The notes under the pieces: model-generated | Databases searched by the model: none | Told to the model about the DNA's origin: nothing | What the model saw: only the letters and a program-made list of their open reading frames with translations | Position numbers and translations under genes: made by a program | Shown here: piece by piece, positions 1 to 7,908 of the stretch | How the letters are laid out: every line of letters begins with the position of its first letter | Position numbering within the stretch: the first letter of the stretch is position 1 | Assembly: GCF_030538595.1 (NCBI RefSeq) | Contig: NZ_JAUNTS010000001.1 | Span: 1-64,000, forward strand | Length of the DNA stretch: 64,000 nucleotides | DNA from: Kocuria sp. | GTDB taxonomy: Bacteria > Actinomycetota > Actinomycetes > Actinomycetales > Micrococcaceae | Reading direction: 5' to 3'

Positions 1-44
1 CGAGAAGATCATCAGCTCAGAGGAGATCTGAGCCCACCTGATAC

Positions 45-104
45 AAGCCGTGCGCTGTTTGATACCTCATCAGCGCTGATGAGGTATCAAACTGCGCACG
101 GCTT
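45..104. repeat. Type-1 dispersed palindrome, copy 1
   Basis: A 60-nt inverted repeat with 30-nt arms and a single mismatch (position 56). The arm begins AAGCCGTGCGC and ends GATACCTCATCAGC. The same arm recurs at 7847-7902, 43490-43549 and 56390-56449. As RNA it would form a very stable hairpin, so it could act as a bidirectional terminator, but conservation of the arm sequence between loci suggests a repetitive element and not a generic terminator. Confidence 0.85.
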
Positions 105-123
105 TCCAGGACTGGCACAAAGC

Positions 124-164
124 AAGAACCCCTCACCCAGATCAAATCTTGGTGAGGGGTTCTT
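124..164 (-). terminator. Terminator-like hairpin downstream of tRNA-fMet
   Basis: Positions 124-138 pair with 151-164 around a 12-nt loop. It lies 4 nt beyond the CCA end of the tRNA gene on the minus strand, as expected for a transcription terminator. The following T-tract is weak. Confidence 0.7.
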
Positions 165-167
165 CTG

Positions 168-244
168 TGGTTGCGGGGGCAAGATTTGAACTTGCGACCT
201 CTGGGTTATGAGCCCAGCGAGCTACCGAACTGCTCCACCCCGCG
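168..244 (-). tRNA. Initiator tRNA-fMet (anticodon CAT)
   Basis: The minus strand gives a 77-nt cloverleaf starting CGCGGGG and ending CCCCGCAACCA, with the CCA encoded. The anticodon CAT is complementary to positions 208-210. Two initiator marks are visible: C1 faces A72 as an unpaired end, and the anticodon stem ends in three consecutive G-C pairs. These distinguish it from elongator tRNA-Met. It would bring formylmethionine to start codons. A -35/-10 promoter lies just upstream at 258-286 and a hairpin downstream at 124-164, so it appears to be a single-gene unit. Confidence 0.95.
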
Positions 245-257
245 GCGACAGATGAAT

Positions 258-286
258 ACTCTACGCATCTGGACCCCACGGTGCAA
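258..286 (-). promoter_or_regulatory. Promoter of tRNA-fMet
   Basis: On the minus strand TTGCAC (281-286) is followed after exactly 17 nt by TAGAGT (258-263), a good sigma-70-type pair. The -10 box ends 13 nt before the tRNA 5' end at 244. Confidence 0.75.
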
Positions 287-291
287 ATCGA

Positions 292-328
292 GGGGCCCTC
301 CCCCGCGGAAACCGCGATGGAGGGCCCC
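292..328 (-). terminator. Terminator downstream of the UPF0182 gene
   Basis: A ten-base GC stem (292-301 with 319-328) encloses a second smaller stem (304-316). It lies between the UPF0182 stop codon and the tRNA promoter, separating the two transcription units. Confidence 0.6.
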
Positions 329-339
329 AAGATCATGCA

Positions 340-480
340 CTCACTGGCTCGGTGCCACCGAGCTCACCCCCGCCCGTGGGCCTTCCCATGAGGGAGGGGC
401 TCACTGGCTCGGTGCCGCTGAGCTCACCCCCGCCCGTGGGCCTTCCCATGAGGGAGGGGCTCACTGGCTCGGTGCCACCG
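340..480. repeat. 60-bp tandem duplication, 2.35 copies
   Basis: Units at 340-399 and 400-459 differ at two positions. A third, partial copy (460-480) is the last six codons and stop of the UPF0182 gene. Each unit therefore looks like a copy of the gene's 3' end plus downstream DNA, made by tandem duplication. Confidence 0.9.
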
Positions 481-3400
481 CACCCTCTCCAGCTGCGGGA
501 GTTGCGGAGACCCCGTCAGCTTCCAGTGCGCGGTTGAGGGCGTCCTGCAGTCGATCCTGCGCCTCACCGTAGGCAGCCCAGTCCCCGTCCTCCATGGCGG
601 TCTGGGAATCGCGCATGGCAGAGGAGGCATCGTTAAGGGCTTCATCCAGGGAGGTGCCCCCGGTGGCCGTGGGAGACGGCGACGGCGACGCCGTCTCACC
701 CTCCGTGGGCACAGCATCCTGACCCGCGGCCTCCGCCGCCTGGGATTCGCTCACACCGGCACCCTGTACGGTCTGGGCCCCGGAGTCACCACCGAAGACC
801 TGGTCCAGGGACTCCTCCAGCGTGGGAGCAAAGCCCACTTCCTCACCGTAACTGACCAGCACACGCCGCAGCGTGGGATAGCCGGATTCACCGGAGGAAC
901 GCACGTAGACCGGCTGGATGTAGAGCACACCGTCATTGACGGGCAGCGCCAACATGTTGCCGTTGATCACTTCCGAACCACCTTGGCGCAGCAAGTTCAA
1001 CGCGGAGGACACTTCCGTGTCCGAGTTGAAATTGTTTTGCGCCTGGCCAGGCCCCGGAACCACCGAGCTACGGGGCAGTTCCAGAAGCGTCATTTGACCG
1101 TAGGTATCGGCCTTGACACCATCCTCACCCGTTCCCGCGTCACCGTTGGCGGAGAGGTAGCCGTACAGCACGTTACGGGTGTTCTCCCCCTGGTTTTGCT
1201 GCGGAATGAACGGCGTGGTCAGTGAGAAGCTGGCTTGCTCCTCCCCGGGCATCTGCAGGGACAAGTAGTACGGCGGGATGGCCGTGGAGTTGTCACTGGT
1301 GGGATCGTTCGGGATGGACCAGACATCGTCCCCGGCGTAGAAGCTGTTGGCCTGGGTCACGTGGTAGGTGTTCAACAGTTCACGCTGCACCTTGAAGATG
1401 TCCTCCGGGTAACGCACGTGATCCATGAGCTCAGCAGACATCTCCGAATACGGCTTGACGGTGTCCGGGAAGATGTTCTGCCACGCCTGCAGCACGGGAT
1501 CCTGATCATCCCAGGCGTAGAGGTCCACGGAGCCGTCGTAAGCATCCACGGTGGCCTTCACGGAGTTGCGCATGTAATTCACGCGTTCGTTGGGCAACTG
1601 TGCGGTGGCACCTTCAGCCGTGGCCGTGTCAGCAGTCGCCTCCTGAAGCTGCATGGGCGTGGAATAGGGGTAGCTGTTGGAGGTGGTGTAGGCATCCACG
1701 ATCCACTTGACCCGACCGTCAATGATCGCAGGGTACGGGTTGCCGTCCACTGTCAGGTAAGGAGCCACCTGAGACACACGGTCCCGCGGGTTGCGGTCAT
1801 AGAGGATCTGGGATTCCGGACGCACGGCGTCCGAGAACAACAGATCCGATGACTGGAACCGAATGGCGTAGGAGAGCCGGTTCAGTGGGCTGCCCACGTT
1901 GGGACCGCCGTCGCCCTGGAAAGTGGTGTTGACGTCCTGACCTTCATCATCCGTGGTGGACGGACGGTCCAGCTCCAGGTCCTCGTCCCCTTCTGCTCCG
2001 CCGACCACCGAGTATTCGGGTGACTGCTGGCCAAAGTAGATCCTCGGCTCATAGTCCTCAGAGATTGCACCCTGGGCCAGAATCCCGCCCTGGATGAAGG
2101 AGGGCCGGCCATCCGACTGCACCCGGTCACCGTAAGCGGCAATCAACCCATAACCGTGGGTGTAGACCACGTGCTGGTTGTACCAGGAATCAGAGGTGTT
2201 GATATTGAGTTCACGGGCGGCCAGAACGGTGTCCTGCACCTCCCCGTCCAATTCATAGCGGTCCACGTTCAGGGTGGCCGGGAAGTCGTAGTACGGGCGG
2301 AACTGCTGCAACTGAGCAAATGCCGGGGAGACCACATTGGGGTCCAGCAAACGAATGTTGCTGGTGGTCTGGGCGTAGTCCGCCAGATCCCCTTCCCCGG
2401 CATCCACGGTGGCCGCGTAAGCCTCCGTGGTGATCTCATCCAGCCCAAAGGCTTGGCGGGTGCTGTCAATGTTGCGCTGAATGTAAGGGTTCTCCACGGA
2501 CTGCTCCGTGGGCGTGACCTGGAACCGCTGCACCAGGGAGGGGTAGATTCCACCGGCGACGACGGCGACCACCACCAACATGGCGGTTCCGATCAGCGGC
2601 AACCGCCACCGTCCGATGATGGCGGAAACCACAAAGAGCACGGCCACCAGGACAGCGGCGATGGCCAGGATGGCCCGAACCGGGATCACGGCATTGACGT
2701 CCGTGTAGAGCGCACCGGTCCAGGACCCGGAGGTGGACTGGAGGGTGGCGTAGCGGTCCAGCCAGAAGTTCACACCCTGCAGGACCAGGAACAGAGCCGC
2801 AGTGACGGCCAGTTGAACCCGAGCCGCGGTGCTGAACTTCAGCCCCTTTTCCGTGATCCGGATGCCTCCGTAGATGTAATGCACCAGCACGGCGCCGATG
2901 GCGCACAGCAACATCACGGAGACCAGGAAACCCAACAGCAACCGCAGGAACGGCAGGGTGAAAACCCAGAAGCCAACGTCCATGCCGAACTGCGGATCAT
3001 CTTGTCCAAAGGGCACCTGGTTGAAGAACAACAGCACGGTTTCCCACTGCCCCGCCATGGTGGAGGCGGTGAACAGGCCGAACAACACCGGGATGGCCAA
3101 CATGGCCAGCTTGCGCACCGGCTCCAACGCCTGCTGGTACCGGCGCAGGTTGTCATCTGCTGCGGCGGCTGCCGTTACGGGACGATTGCGATGCGCCAGC
3201 CAGAGGGACAGCCACAGCAACACGGCAACCACCAGAGCGGCCACCACAAAAATCACCGCGCGGGCAATGTTCTGGGTGACGAACACATTGAGGAAGCCCA
3301 CCTGACGGAACCAGAGGATCTCCGTGTAGAGCTGAGTGAACGCAACAAAAGCCGCGATCAAGGCCACCACAATGGCCACGGTGATGAACAGGGGGCTGCG

Positions 3401-3544
3401 GCCCCTGCCGAGTTTACGGTTCGCCGCCCCTGTAGGTCGTGGCGATTTGGGGGGTCGAGGCGGTTCTGCCGCTCCTGCTGTCACGTCGGTCCTGGGCCTT
3501 CCCTGGGATCGGTCACGGGCTCGCGCAGACTGCGCGACCTCCAT
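461..3544 (-). CDS. UPF0182 family membrane protein
   Basis: A 1027-residue protein matching the large actinobacterial UPF0182 (COG1615) family in length and sequence. The first ~50 residues are basic and Pro-rich, followed by several hydrophobic segments: about residues 52-72, 95-115, 150-165, 205-230, 245-260, 285-305 and 325-345. A long acidic extracytoplasmic region of about 550 residues follows, then a low-complexity Ser/Pro/Thr tail near 950-970. No biochemical role is established for the family; a cell-envelope role is likely. The Mycobacterium homologue sits next to the same YlbL-type protease gene as here. The stop codon lies in the last partial copy of a 60-bp tandem repeat. Confidence 0.9.
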   Translation of the reverse strand: MEVAQSARARDRSQGRPRTDVTAGAAEPPRPPKSPRPTGAANRKLGRGRSPLFITVAIVVALIAAFVAFTQLYTEILWFRQVGFLNVFVTQNIARAVIFVVAALVVAVLLWLSLWLAHRNRPVTAAAAADDNLRRYQQALEPVRKLAMLAIPVLFGLFTASTMAGQWETVLLFFNQVPFGQDDPQFGMDVGFWVFTLPFLRLLLGFLVSVMLLCAIGAVLVHYIYGGIRITEKGLKFSTAARVQLAVTAALFLVLQGVNFWLDRYATLQSTSGSWTGALYTDVNAVIPVRAILAIAAVLVAVLFVVSAIIGRWRLPLIGTAMLVVVAVVAGGIYPSLVQRFQVTPTEQSVENPYIQRNIDSTRQAFGLDEITTEAYAATVDAGEGDLADYAQTTSNIRLLDPNVVSPAFAQLQQFRPYYDFPATLNVDRYELDGEVQDTVLAARELNINTSDSWYNQHVVYTHGYGLIAAYGDRVQSDGRPSFIQGGILAQGAISEDYEPRIYFGQQSPEYSVVGGAEGDEDLELDRPSTTDDEGQDVNTTFQGDGGPNVGSPLNRLSYAIRFQSSDLLFSDAVRPESQILYDRNPRDRVSQVAPYLTVDGNPYPAIIDGRVKWIVDAYTTSNSYPYSTPMQLQEATADTATAEGATAQLPNERVNYMRNSVKATVDAYDGSVDLYAWDDQDPVLQAWQNIFPDTVKPYSEMSAELMDHVRYPEDIFKVQRELLNTYHVTQANSFYAGDDVWSIPNDPTSDNSTAIPPYYLSLQMPGEEQASFSLTTPFIPQQNQGENTRNVLYGYLSANGDAGTGEDGVKADTYGQMTLLELPRSSVVPGPGQAQNNFNSDTEVSSALNLLRQGGSEVINGNMLALPVNDGVLYIQPVYVRSSGESGYPTLRRVLVSYGEEVGFAPTLEESLDQVFGGDSGAQTVQGAGVSESQAAEAAGQDAVPTEGETASPSPSPTATGGTSLDEALNDASSAMRDSQTAMEDGDWAAYGEAQDRLQDALNRALEADGVSATPAAGEGAVAPSQ

Positions 3545-3616
3545 TCTGACCGGCGAAGGGCCTTCTGGGCAAAGTCTCCACCCAGTTTCGCCCCAGGCTT
3601 GACCCAGGTTGTGGCG

Positions 3617-4735
3617 TTATATCCCGCAGGACGGCAGTGCGCTCGGGCTCTCTCCGGAGGCCACAGATTCCAGGGCGCTGACCGCATCATCCAAATTCTC
3701 CACGGCCACCACCGTCATGCCATCAGGCTGGTTACCTCTGACTTCCGCGCAGTTCTCCACGGGAGCCAGGAAAATCTCCGCACCGGCTTCCCGTGCCCCC
3801 ACCATCTTCTGGCGGATGCCACCAATCGGTCCAACATCCCCTCCCACGTCTATGGTCCCCGTTCCCGCAACGTGGGTGTCACCCCCCAGTGAGCCCGGAG
3901 TGAGTTCATCAATGACGCCGAGCGACAACATAAGCCCGGCGCTGGGACCGCCCACGTTCTCCAGGGCAAAGTTCACCTCAAACGGGAAATCGAACCCCCG
4001 CTCCAGATACACCCCCAGTTGTTGGTTGCCATCCGATTCAACCGTGGCCACCGTCAGTTCTTCCCGCCCACCGTCGCGGTCAACATCCAGGGTGACGGAG
4101 GCGTCGTCGTCGTTGTTCAGGGCCTCACGTAAGCCATCCAGGGAGGTGATCGGCTCCCCGTTGACGCTTTTGAGCACATCCCCGGCGCGCAGAGTGCCAT
4201 CTGCGGGAGACCCGGGGACGACGTCGTACACGGTCAAGGTGGTGTCATACGACTCATCCAGGTGCTCCAAGGCAGAGGCCACCGCCAAATCCTGGGAGGA
4301 GTCCATGGCGGCAGTCCCGGAATTGCTGATTTCCTCCCGGGTGGCTGTGGGCGGGTACATGACCTCCTGCGGCAAAACCGCCTGGGTGGGTGCAAACCAG
4401 GAGTACATGGTGTCCAGAATGCGTGGACTGGCTCCGGGCCCACCCACCACGTACACGGTGGTGAAATCCAGCTGGGTGTCCGTGGGGTAGGTCTCCACAC
4501 CCTCCAGCGTCATGACTTGCTTGCCATCTATCTGTCCCGTGGTGTCAAAAGCCGGACCGGGGCGCTCCAACACGTACGGGGTGGGTGACCAGGCGGCCAC
4601 AATCAGCAGCACACCGGTGGCAATCATGGAACCGGATTCCAACCCCAGCCATCTGGGACGGGTGAAACGAGCAGACACGAAGCGATCCTTAACACGCATG
4701 CTTCCAGCGAACTGACGGCCTCCACTGGTGCCCAT
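3617..4735 (-). CDS. YlbL-type membrane PDZ/Lon-like serine protease
   Basis: A 372-residue protein with one N-terminal membrane segment (about residues 32-50), a PDZ domain in the middle (PGSPADGTLRAGDVLKSVNG) and a C-terminal Lon-type S16 domain. The catalytic serine is in GGPSAGLMLSLGVID and the catalytic lysine in GGIRQKMVGAR, so the Ser-Lys dyad is intact. It probably cleaves proteins at the outer face of the membrane. The reading frame stays open to 5077, but that extension runs antisense to the next gene. I place the start at ATG 4735; ATG 4699, preceded by GGAAG, is an alternative. It is divergent from the DUF2342 gene and upstream of UPF0182 on the same strand. Confidence 0.88.
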   Translation of the reverse strand: MGTSGGRQFAGSMRVKDRFVSARFTRPRWLGLESGSMIATGVLLIVAAWSPTPYVLERPGPAFDTTGQIDGKQVMTLEGVETYPTDTQLDFTTVYVVGGPGASPRILDTMYSWFAPTQAVLPQEVMYPPTATREEISNSGTAAMDSSQDLAVASALEHLDESYDTTLTVYDVVPGSPADGTLRAGDVLKSVNGEPITSLDGLREALNNDDDASVTLDVDRDGGREELTVATVESDGNQQLGVYLERGFDFPFEVNFALENVGGPSAGLMLSLGVIDELTPGSLGGDTHVAGTGTIDVGGDVGPIGGIRQKMVGAREAGAEIFLAPVENCAEVRGNQPDGMTVVAVENLDDAVSALESVASGESPSALPSCGI

Positions 4736-4819
4736 GCGCGTGCGAGTGGTTAGCCTGGACGCCTCATAGTAGGTCACTAAATCCTCAAGGCGAGGATCTG
4801 AAGGCGGGAGCGAGAACCC

Positions 4820-6286
4820 ATGACTTCGCAGCCACCCAATTCCGGTCATGACCCGGAGAAGGATCCGGAGGACTCCGGAGAGAACAACAACCAGGACCCG
4901 TTCCAGGCCATGTTCCAGCAGTTCCTGGGCAACTCCGGCATGTCCCAAGAGGATCTGCAGAAAATGGGTATCCCCACGGATCCCGCCGGCATGCAAGCCA
5001 TGTTTGCCCAAGTCCAGTCCATGTTTTCGGCGGGCCCATCCGATGGCCCCGTGAACTGGACAGCGGCCAAGGATCACGCCCGGCGGGTGGTGGCTTCAGC
5101 CGGTGATCCCAGCGTGGATGATGCCCAACGCAAGATTGTGGCCGATGCCGTCCAGCTGGCCCAGCTGTGGGTCGAGGACCACACCGCCTTTGGCTCGCCC
5201 GGTGCTGAGCCCAGTGCTTGGTCCCGGGCGGAATGGGTTGAAGCCACGTTTGAAACCTGGCAGCAGATCACAGCCCCCGTGGCCGAGTCCATGAGCAAGG
5301 CATTGACAGACTCCATCCAGGGCCAGCTGCCGGAAGAGATGGCAGGCATGTTGGGTGGGGCCTCCGGGATGTTGGCCAATGCCGGTTCCATGATGTTCGC
5401 CATGCAGTTGGGCCAGGTTCTGGGTGGGTTGGCCGCAGAAGTGGTGTCTTCCACTGACATCGGCTTCCCCCTGGCCAAAGACCGTGCCGCCATGCTGCCC
5501 CGCAATGTTCAGGAGTTCGGCAAGGACCTTGGTCTCCCGCAACAAGAAGTGGTGATTTATCTGGCGGTGCGGGAAGTGGCCTTGGCCAGGCTCTTCCACG
5601 CTGCGCCGTGGCTGCGGCAGTACGTAATCGACTTGATCACCACGTTCTCCGAAGAAATCCACATTGACATGGACCGGATTGAAGGTTTGGCCAGCCAGAT
5701 TGACCCATCCGATCCCGCAGCCGTTCAGGAGGCTCTGGGGTCCGGAATGTTCATGCCCGAACAGACCCCTACGCAGAAAGCCACGCTCAACCGCCTGGAA
5801 ACCATCCTGGCGCTGATTGAAGGCTGGGTGGATGTGGTGACCGTGCGGGCCACCACCAACCTGCCGGGGTCTGCCGCGCTGGCGGAAACCATGCGACGTC
5901 GTCGTGCCTCCGGAGGTCCGGCCGAGCACGCCTTCGGCTCCTTTGTGGGCTTGGAATTGCGCCCCCGCCGCATGCGGGAAGCCGCGGAGTTCTGGCGTTT
6001 CGTGGAGCAGCGGCGGGGTCTGGAGGACCGGGACGGGCTGTGGGATGCCCCCGAATTGCTGCCCACAGACGAGGATCTGGATGATCCCGCCGGCTACGAA
6101 TCACGGCGCGGTCTGCTCACGGCCTCCGATGCCGAGTTCGACGCCGCCCTGGAAGAACTGCTGGGCTCCACCGAAGAATCCGCCCATGATGCTGCCGATG
6201 ATTCCGACACCGGTGACAGCACAGACAGCTCCGATGGCGACACTCCGCCGGAGGGCACCGACCGTCCGGAGGCCGGTCAGAACTGA
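4820..6286 (+). CDS. DUF2342 zinc-dependent metalloprotease-like protein
   Basis: A 488-residue protein of the actinobacterial DUF2342 family (putative zinc hydrolase). An acidic disordered N-terminus precedes a helical region. The family-typical core includes REVALARLFHAAPWL (about residues 252-266) and EHAFGSFVGLELRPRRMREA near 370. A very acidic Ser/Asp-rich tail covers about the last 50 residues. Substrate unknown. The M. tuberculosis homologue Rv3195 has the same neighbours. It is divergent from the YlbL protease and ends 2 bp before the convergent M48-like gene, leaving no room for a separate terminator. Confidence 0.85.
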   Translation: MTSQPPNSGHDPEKDPEDSGENNNQDPFQAMFQQFLGNSGMSQEDLQKMGIPTDPAGMQAMFAQVQSMFSAGPSDGPVNWTAAKDHARRVVASAGDPSVDDAQRKIVADAVQLAQLWVEDHTAFGSPGAEPSAWSRAEWVEATFETWQQITAPVAESMSKALTDSIQGQLPEEMAGMLGGASGMLANAGSMMFAMQLGQVLGGLAAEVVSSTDIGFPLAKDRAAMLPRNVQEFGKDLGLPQQEVVIYLAVREVALARLFHAAPWLRQYVIDLITTFSEEIHIDMDRIEGLASQIDPSDPAAVQEALGSGMFMPEQTPTQKATLNRLETILALIEGWVDVVTVRATTNLPGSAALAETMRRRRASGGPAEHAFGSFVGLELRPRRMREAAEFWRFVEQRRGLEDRDGLWDAPELLPTDEDLDDPAGYESRRGLLTASDAEFDAALEELLGSTEESAHDAADDSDTGDSTDSSDGDTPPEGTDRPEAGQN

Positions 6287-6288
6287 GG

Positions 6289-6855
6289 TCAGTCGCTGGA
6301 TTCCGGATCACCCAAGGCCCAGGCCGCTCCGTCCAGGAACGCCTGGGCCTTGGCCATTCCCGGAAACCGCTGCTCCAGCTTGCGGAACTGGGGCCCGTGG
6401 TTGGCCTCCAGCAAATGGCAGAGTTCGTGGAAAATCACGGCATCCAGCACCCAGGACGGTGCCGTTCTCAATCGGCTGCTGATCCGGATGGTCCCCGTGG
6501 CCGGTGTGGCCGATCCCCAGCGGGTGTTCTGCCGGGTGGACCACGTGATACTGGTGGGTTCCGCCTGACCCCCCAGGTGTTGGCGGGACAGTTCACGGGC
6601 GCGATCGTGCAGGTGATCGTCCTGGCTGCGCTGCGAGCGCGCTGCGCTGGCCCGGGCGCGTTTGGTCACCAACTTGGCCACCAGTTCCTTCTCCCAGCGG
6701 GCCACTTCCCGTGCGGACATCCGGGCTGGTACCTGCAGGACCACCGTCTCCCCTGACCAGTGTGCAGACACAGTTTTCTTACGACGCGCGGAACGCTGCA
6801 CGTCCACGGGTGGGTAAGCCTCTGATTCCGGGGTTGCTGTGGGTGGGGTGATCAC
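6289..6855 (-). CDS. M48/YgjP-like zinc metallopeptidase
   Basis: A 188-residue protein of the DUF45/SprT-like group. The zinc site is HELCHLLEANHGPQF: HExxH with a third His nearby. It is preceded by the family-typical TRWGSATPATGTIRISSRL. It is probably a small soluble peptidase of unknown substrate. The frame is open to 7524, antisense to the neighbouring gene. I chose GTG 6855 because TAGCAT lies exactly 7 nt upstream, a leaderless-type -10 box, and no Shine-Dalgarno is seen. GTG 6876 is the alternative. Confidence 0.82.
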   Translation of the reverse strand: MITPPTATPESEAYPPVDVQRSARRKKTVSAHWSGETVVLQVPARMSAREVARWEKELVAKLVTKRARASAARSQRSQDDHLHDRARELSRQHLGGQAEPTSITWSTRQNTRWGSATPATGTIRISSRLRTAPSWVLDAVIFHELCHLLEANHGPQFRKLEQRFPGMAKAQAFLDGAAWALGDPESSD

Positions 6856-6862
6856 TGTGCTG

Positions 6863-6868
6863 ATGCTA
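6863..6868 (-). promoter_or_regulatory. Leaderless -10 box, M48-like gene
   Basis: TAGCAT on the minus strand, 7 nt before the GTG start at 6855. No clear -35 box is visible. Confidence 0.45.
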
Positions 6869-7003
6869 GCCAACACCTCCGACACCACCGAGGACCGGTA
6901 CTGGATTCCCCCAGAAAGACCTGTGGATAACTCCTTTGGCGGAAGTTTCACGGGCCACACTGGAGAGGCCCGGCCCGGTGGGTGAGGATTCCACGGAGCA
7001 CCG

Positions 7004-7846
7004 GTGCCATCAACCCAGGGGGATTTTGTGGCCACTTCCGCCATTCCGGCAGCGCCCACCGCTCGGCACCCGAATTTGCGCGCGCCGCATCTGAGCGGCC
7101 AGAGGCTGCAGGAACGCACCCCGGCAGCGCAACTGCATCTGTTGTTCTTGGGATTGAGCCCCGTGACCGCTGCGGCGGCGATCCTCCTGGCCGGTTGTGG
7201 GGTGCGCGGCTTCACGGTGATCGACCCGCGTCCTGCCACGTGGTCGGATGCCACGGCCGGGGCTTTTGATCTGCCGGACATCGGCAGGGCGCGGGAGAAC
7301 GGGGTGCGGCGTCGAATTTTGGCGGCCAACCCGCAAGCCATCGCCAGCGCCAACCCGGCCCGGTTTCCCACCACCGCTGTTGCCGGGGCGCTGGTCATCC
7401 GAGCCCGCAGCACCCTGCACAACGACGACGATCCCCGCCTGACCCGGGTGTCCAACCGGCTGATGGATGACCACCGCGTACTGGACGTGGTGAGTTTGGA
7501 CGGGCATCCACCTGGCAGCACCATCTTGTGGCCACCCCGGCCCTGGTTCGCGCGAGCCTGTGACGAGTGTCTGCGAACGGCAGCGGGGATCAGTCCGCCC
7601 GAACCACTGCGTGTGGCACGTCATGAAGCCTGGCCTGCGCATACCGCCCTCACGGCAGCCGTGACGGCCCAACACATTTTGGCAGTCGCCACGTCTGGCA
7701 CCAGCGGGCCAGCTGATGGACGCTCCACGGGTCAAGAGTCAGCGGAGTCGCAGCAGGTGACGGTCCTGCGGCCCGGGGCTCCGTTGAGTCAGGTGGAGTC
7801 CGTGCCAAGCCCGCAGCAGACCTGTGCTCTGTGTGCCTTCCCGTGA
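7004..7846 (+). CDS. ThiF/E1-like (cyclodehydratase-related) protein
   Basis: A 280-residue protein that resembles a degenerate E1-like Rossmann domain. A hydrophobic strand and glycine turn (LHLLFLGLSPVTAAAAILLA) is followed by an acidic strand end (FTVIDPR), as in ThiF/MoeB. Two CxxC pairs (ACDECLR near 185 and TCALCAF at the C-terminus) could form the structural zinc site of that family. The glycine-rich ATP loop is altered and no catalytic thiol is obvious, so adenylation activity is uncertain. Actinobacteria often carry such a gene beside uvrD2. GTG 7004 is preceded by GGAG at a normal distance. A type-1 palindrome begins at the base after the stop. Confidence 0.7.
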   Translation: MPSTQGDFVATSAIPAAPTARHPNLRAPHLSGQRLQERTPAAQLHLLFLGLSPVTAAAAILLAGCGVRGFTVIDPRPATWSDATAGAFDLPDIGRARENGVRRRILAANPQAIASANPARFPTTAVAGALVIRARSTLHNDDDPRLTRVSNRLMDDHRVLDVVSLDGHPPGSTILWPPRPWFARACDECLRTAAGISPPEPLRVARHEAWPAHTALTAAVTAQHILAVATSGTSGPADGRSTGQESAESQQVTVLRPGAPLSQVESVPSPQQTCALCAFP

Positions 7847-7902
7847 AAGCCGTGCGCAGTTTTACCCCATCAGCGCTGATGGGGTAAAACTGCGCACGGC
7901 TT
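7847..7902. repeat. Type-1 dispersed palindrome, copy 2
   Basis: A perfect 56-nt palindrome (28-nt arms) filling the gap between two converging genes (stops at 7846 and 7909). The arm differs from the other copies only by a 2-nt shortening and substitutions in the middle. Position suggests a bidirectional terminator. Confidence 0.85.
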
Positions 7903-7908
7903 GTTGGT

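Noticed and set aside
2-31. Possible 3' end of a plus-strand gene (nine codons then TGA at 29-31)
   Set aside because: Too short to tell from chance; the rest would lie outside the window.
340-480. CRISPR-like array
   Set aside because: Units are directly adjacent 60-bp copies without variable spacers, so it is a simple tandem duplication.
2156-3892. Long plus-strand open frame (578 codons) opposite the UPF0182 gene
   Set aside because: Antisense shadow of a high-GC gene; His/Gln/Gly-rich composition, no family resemblance.
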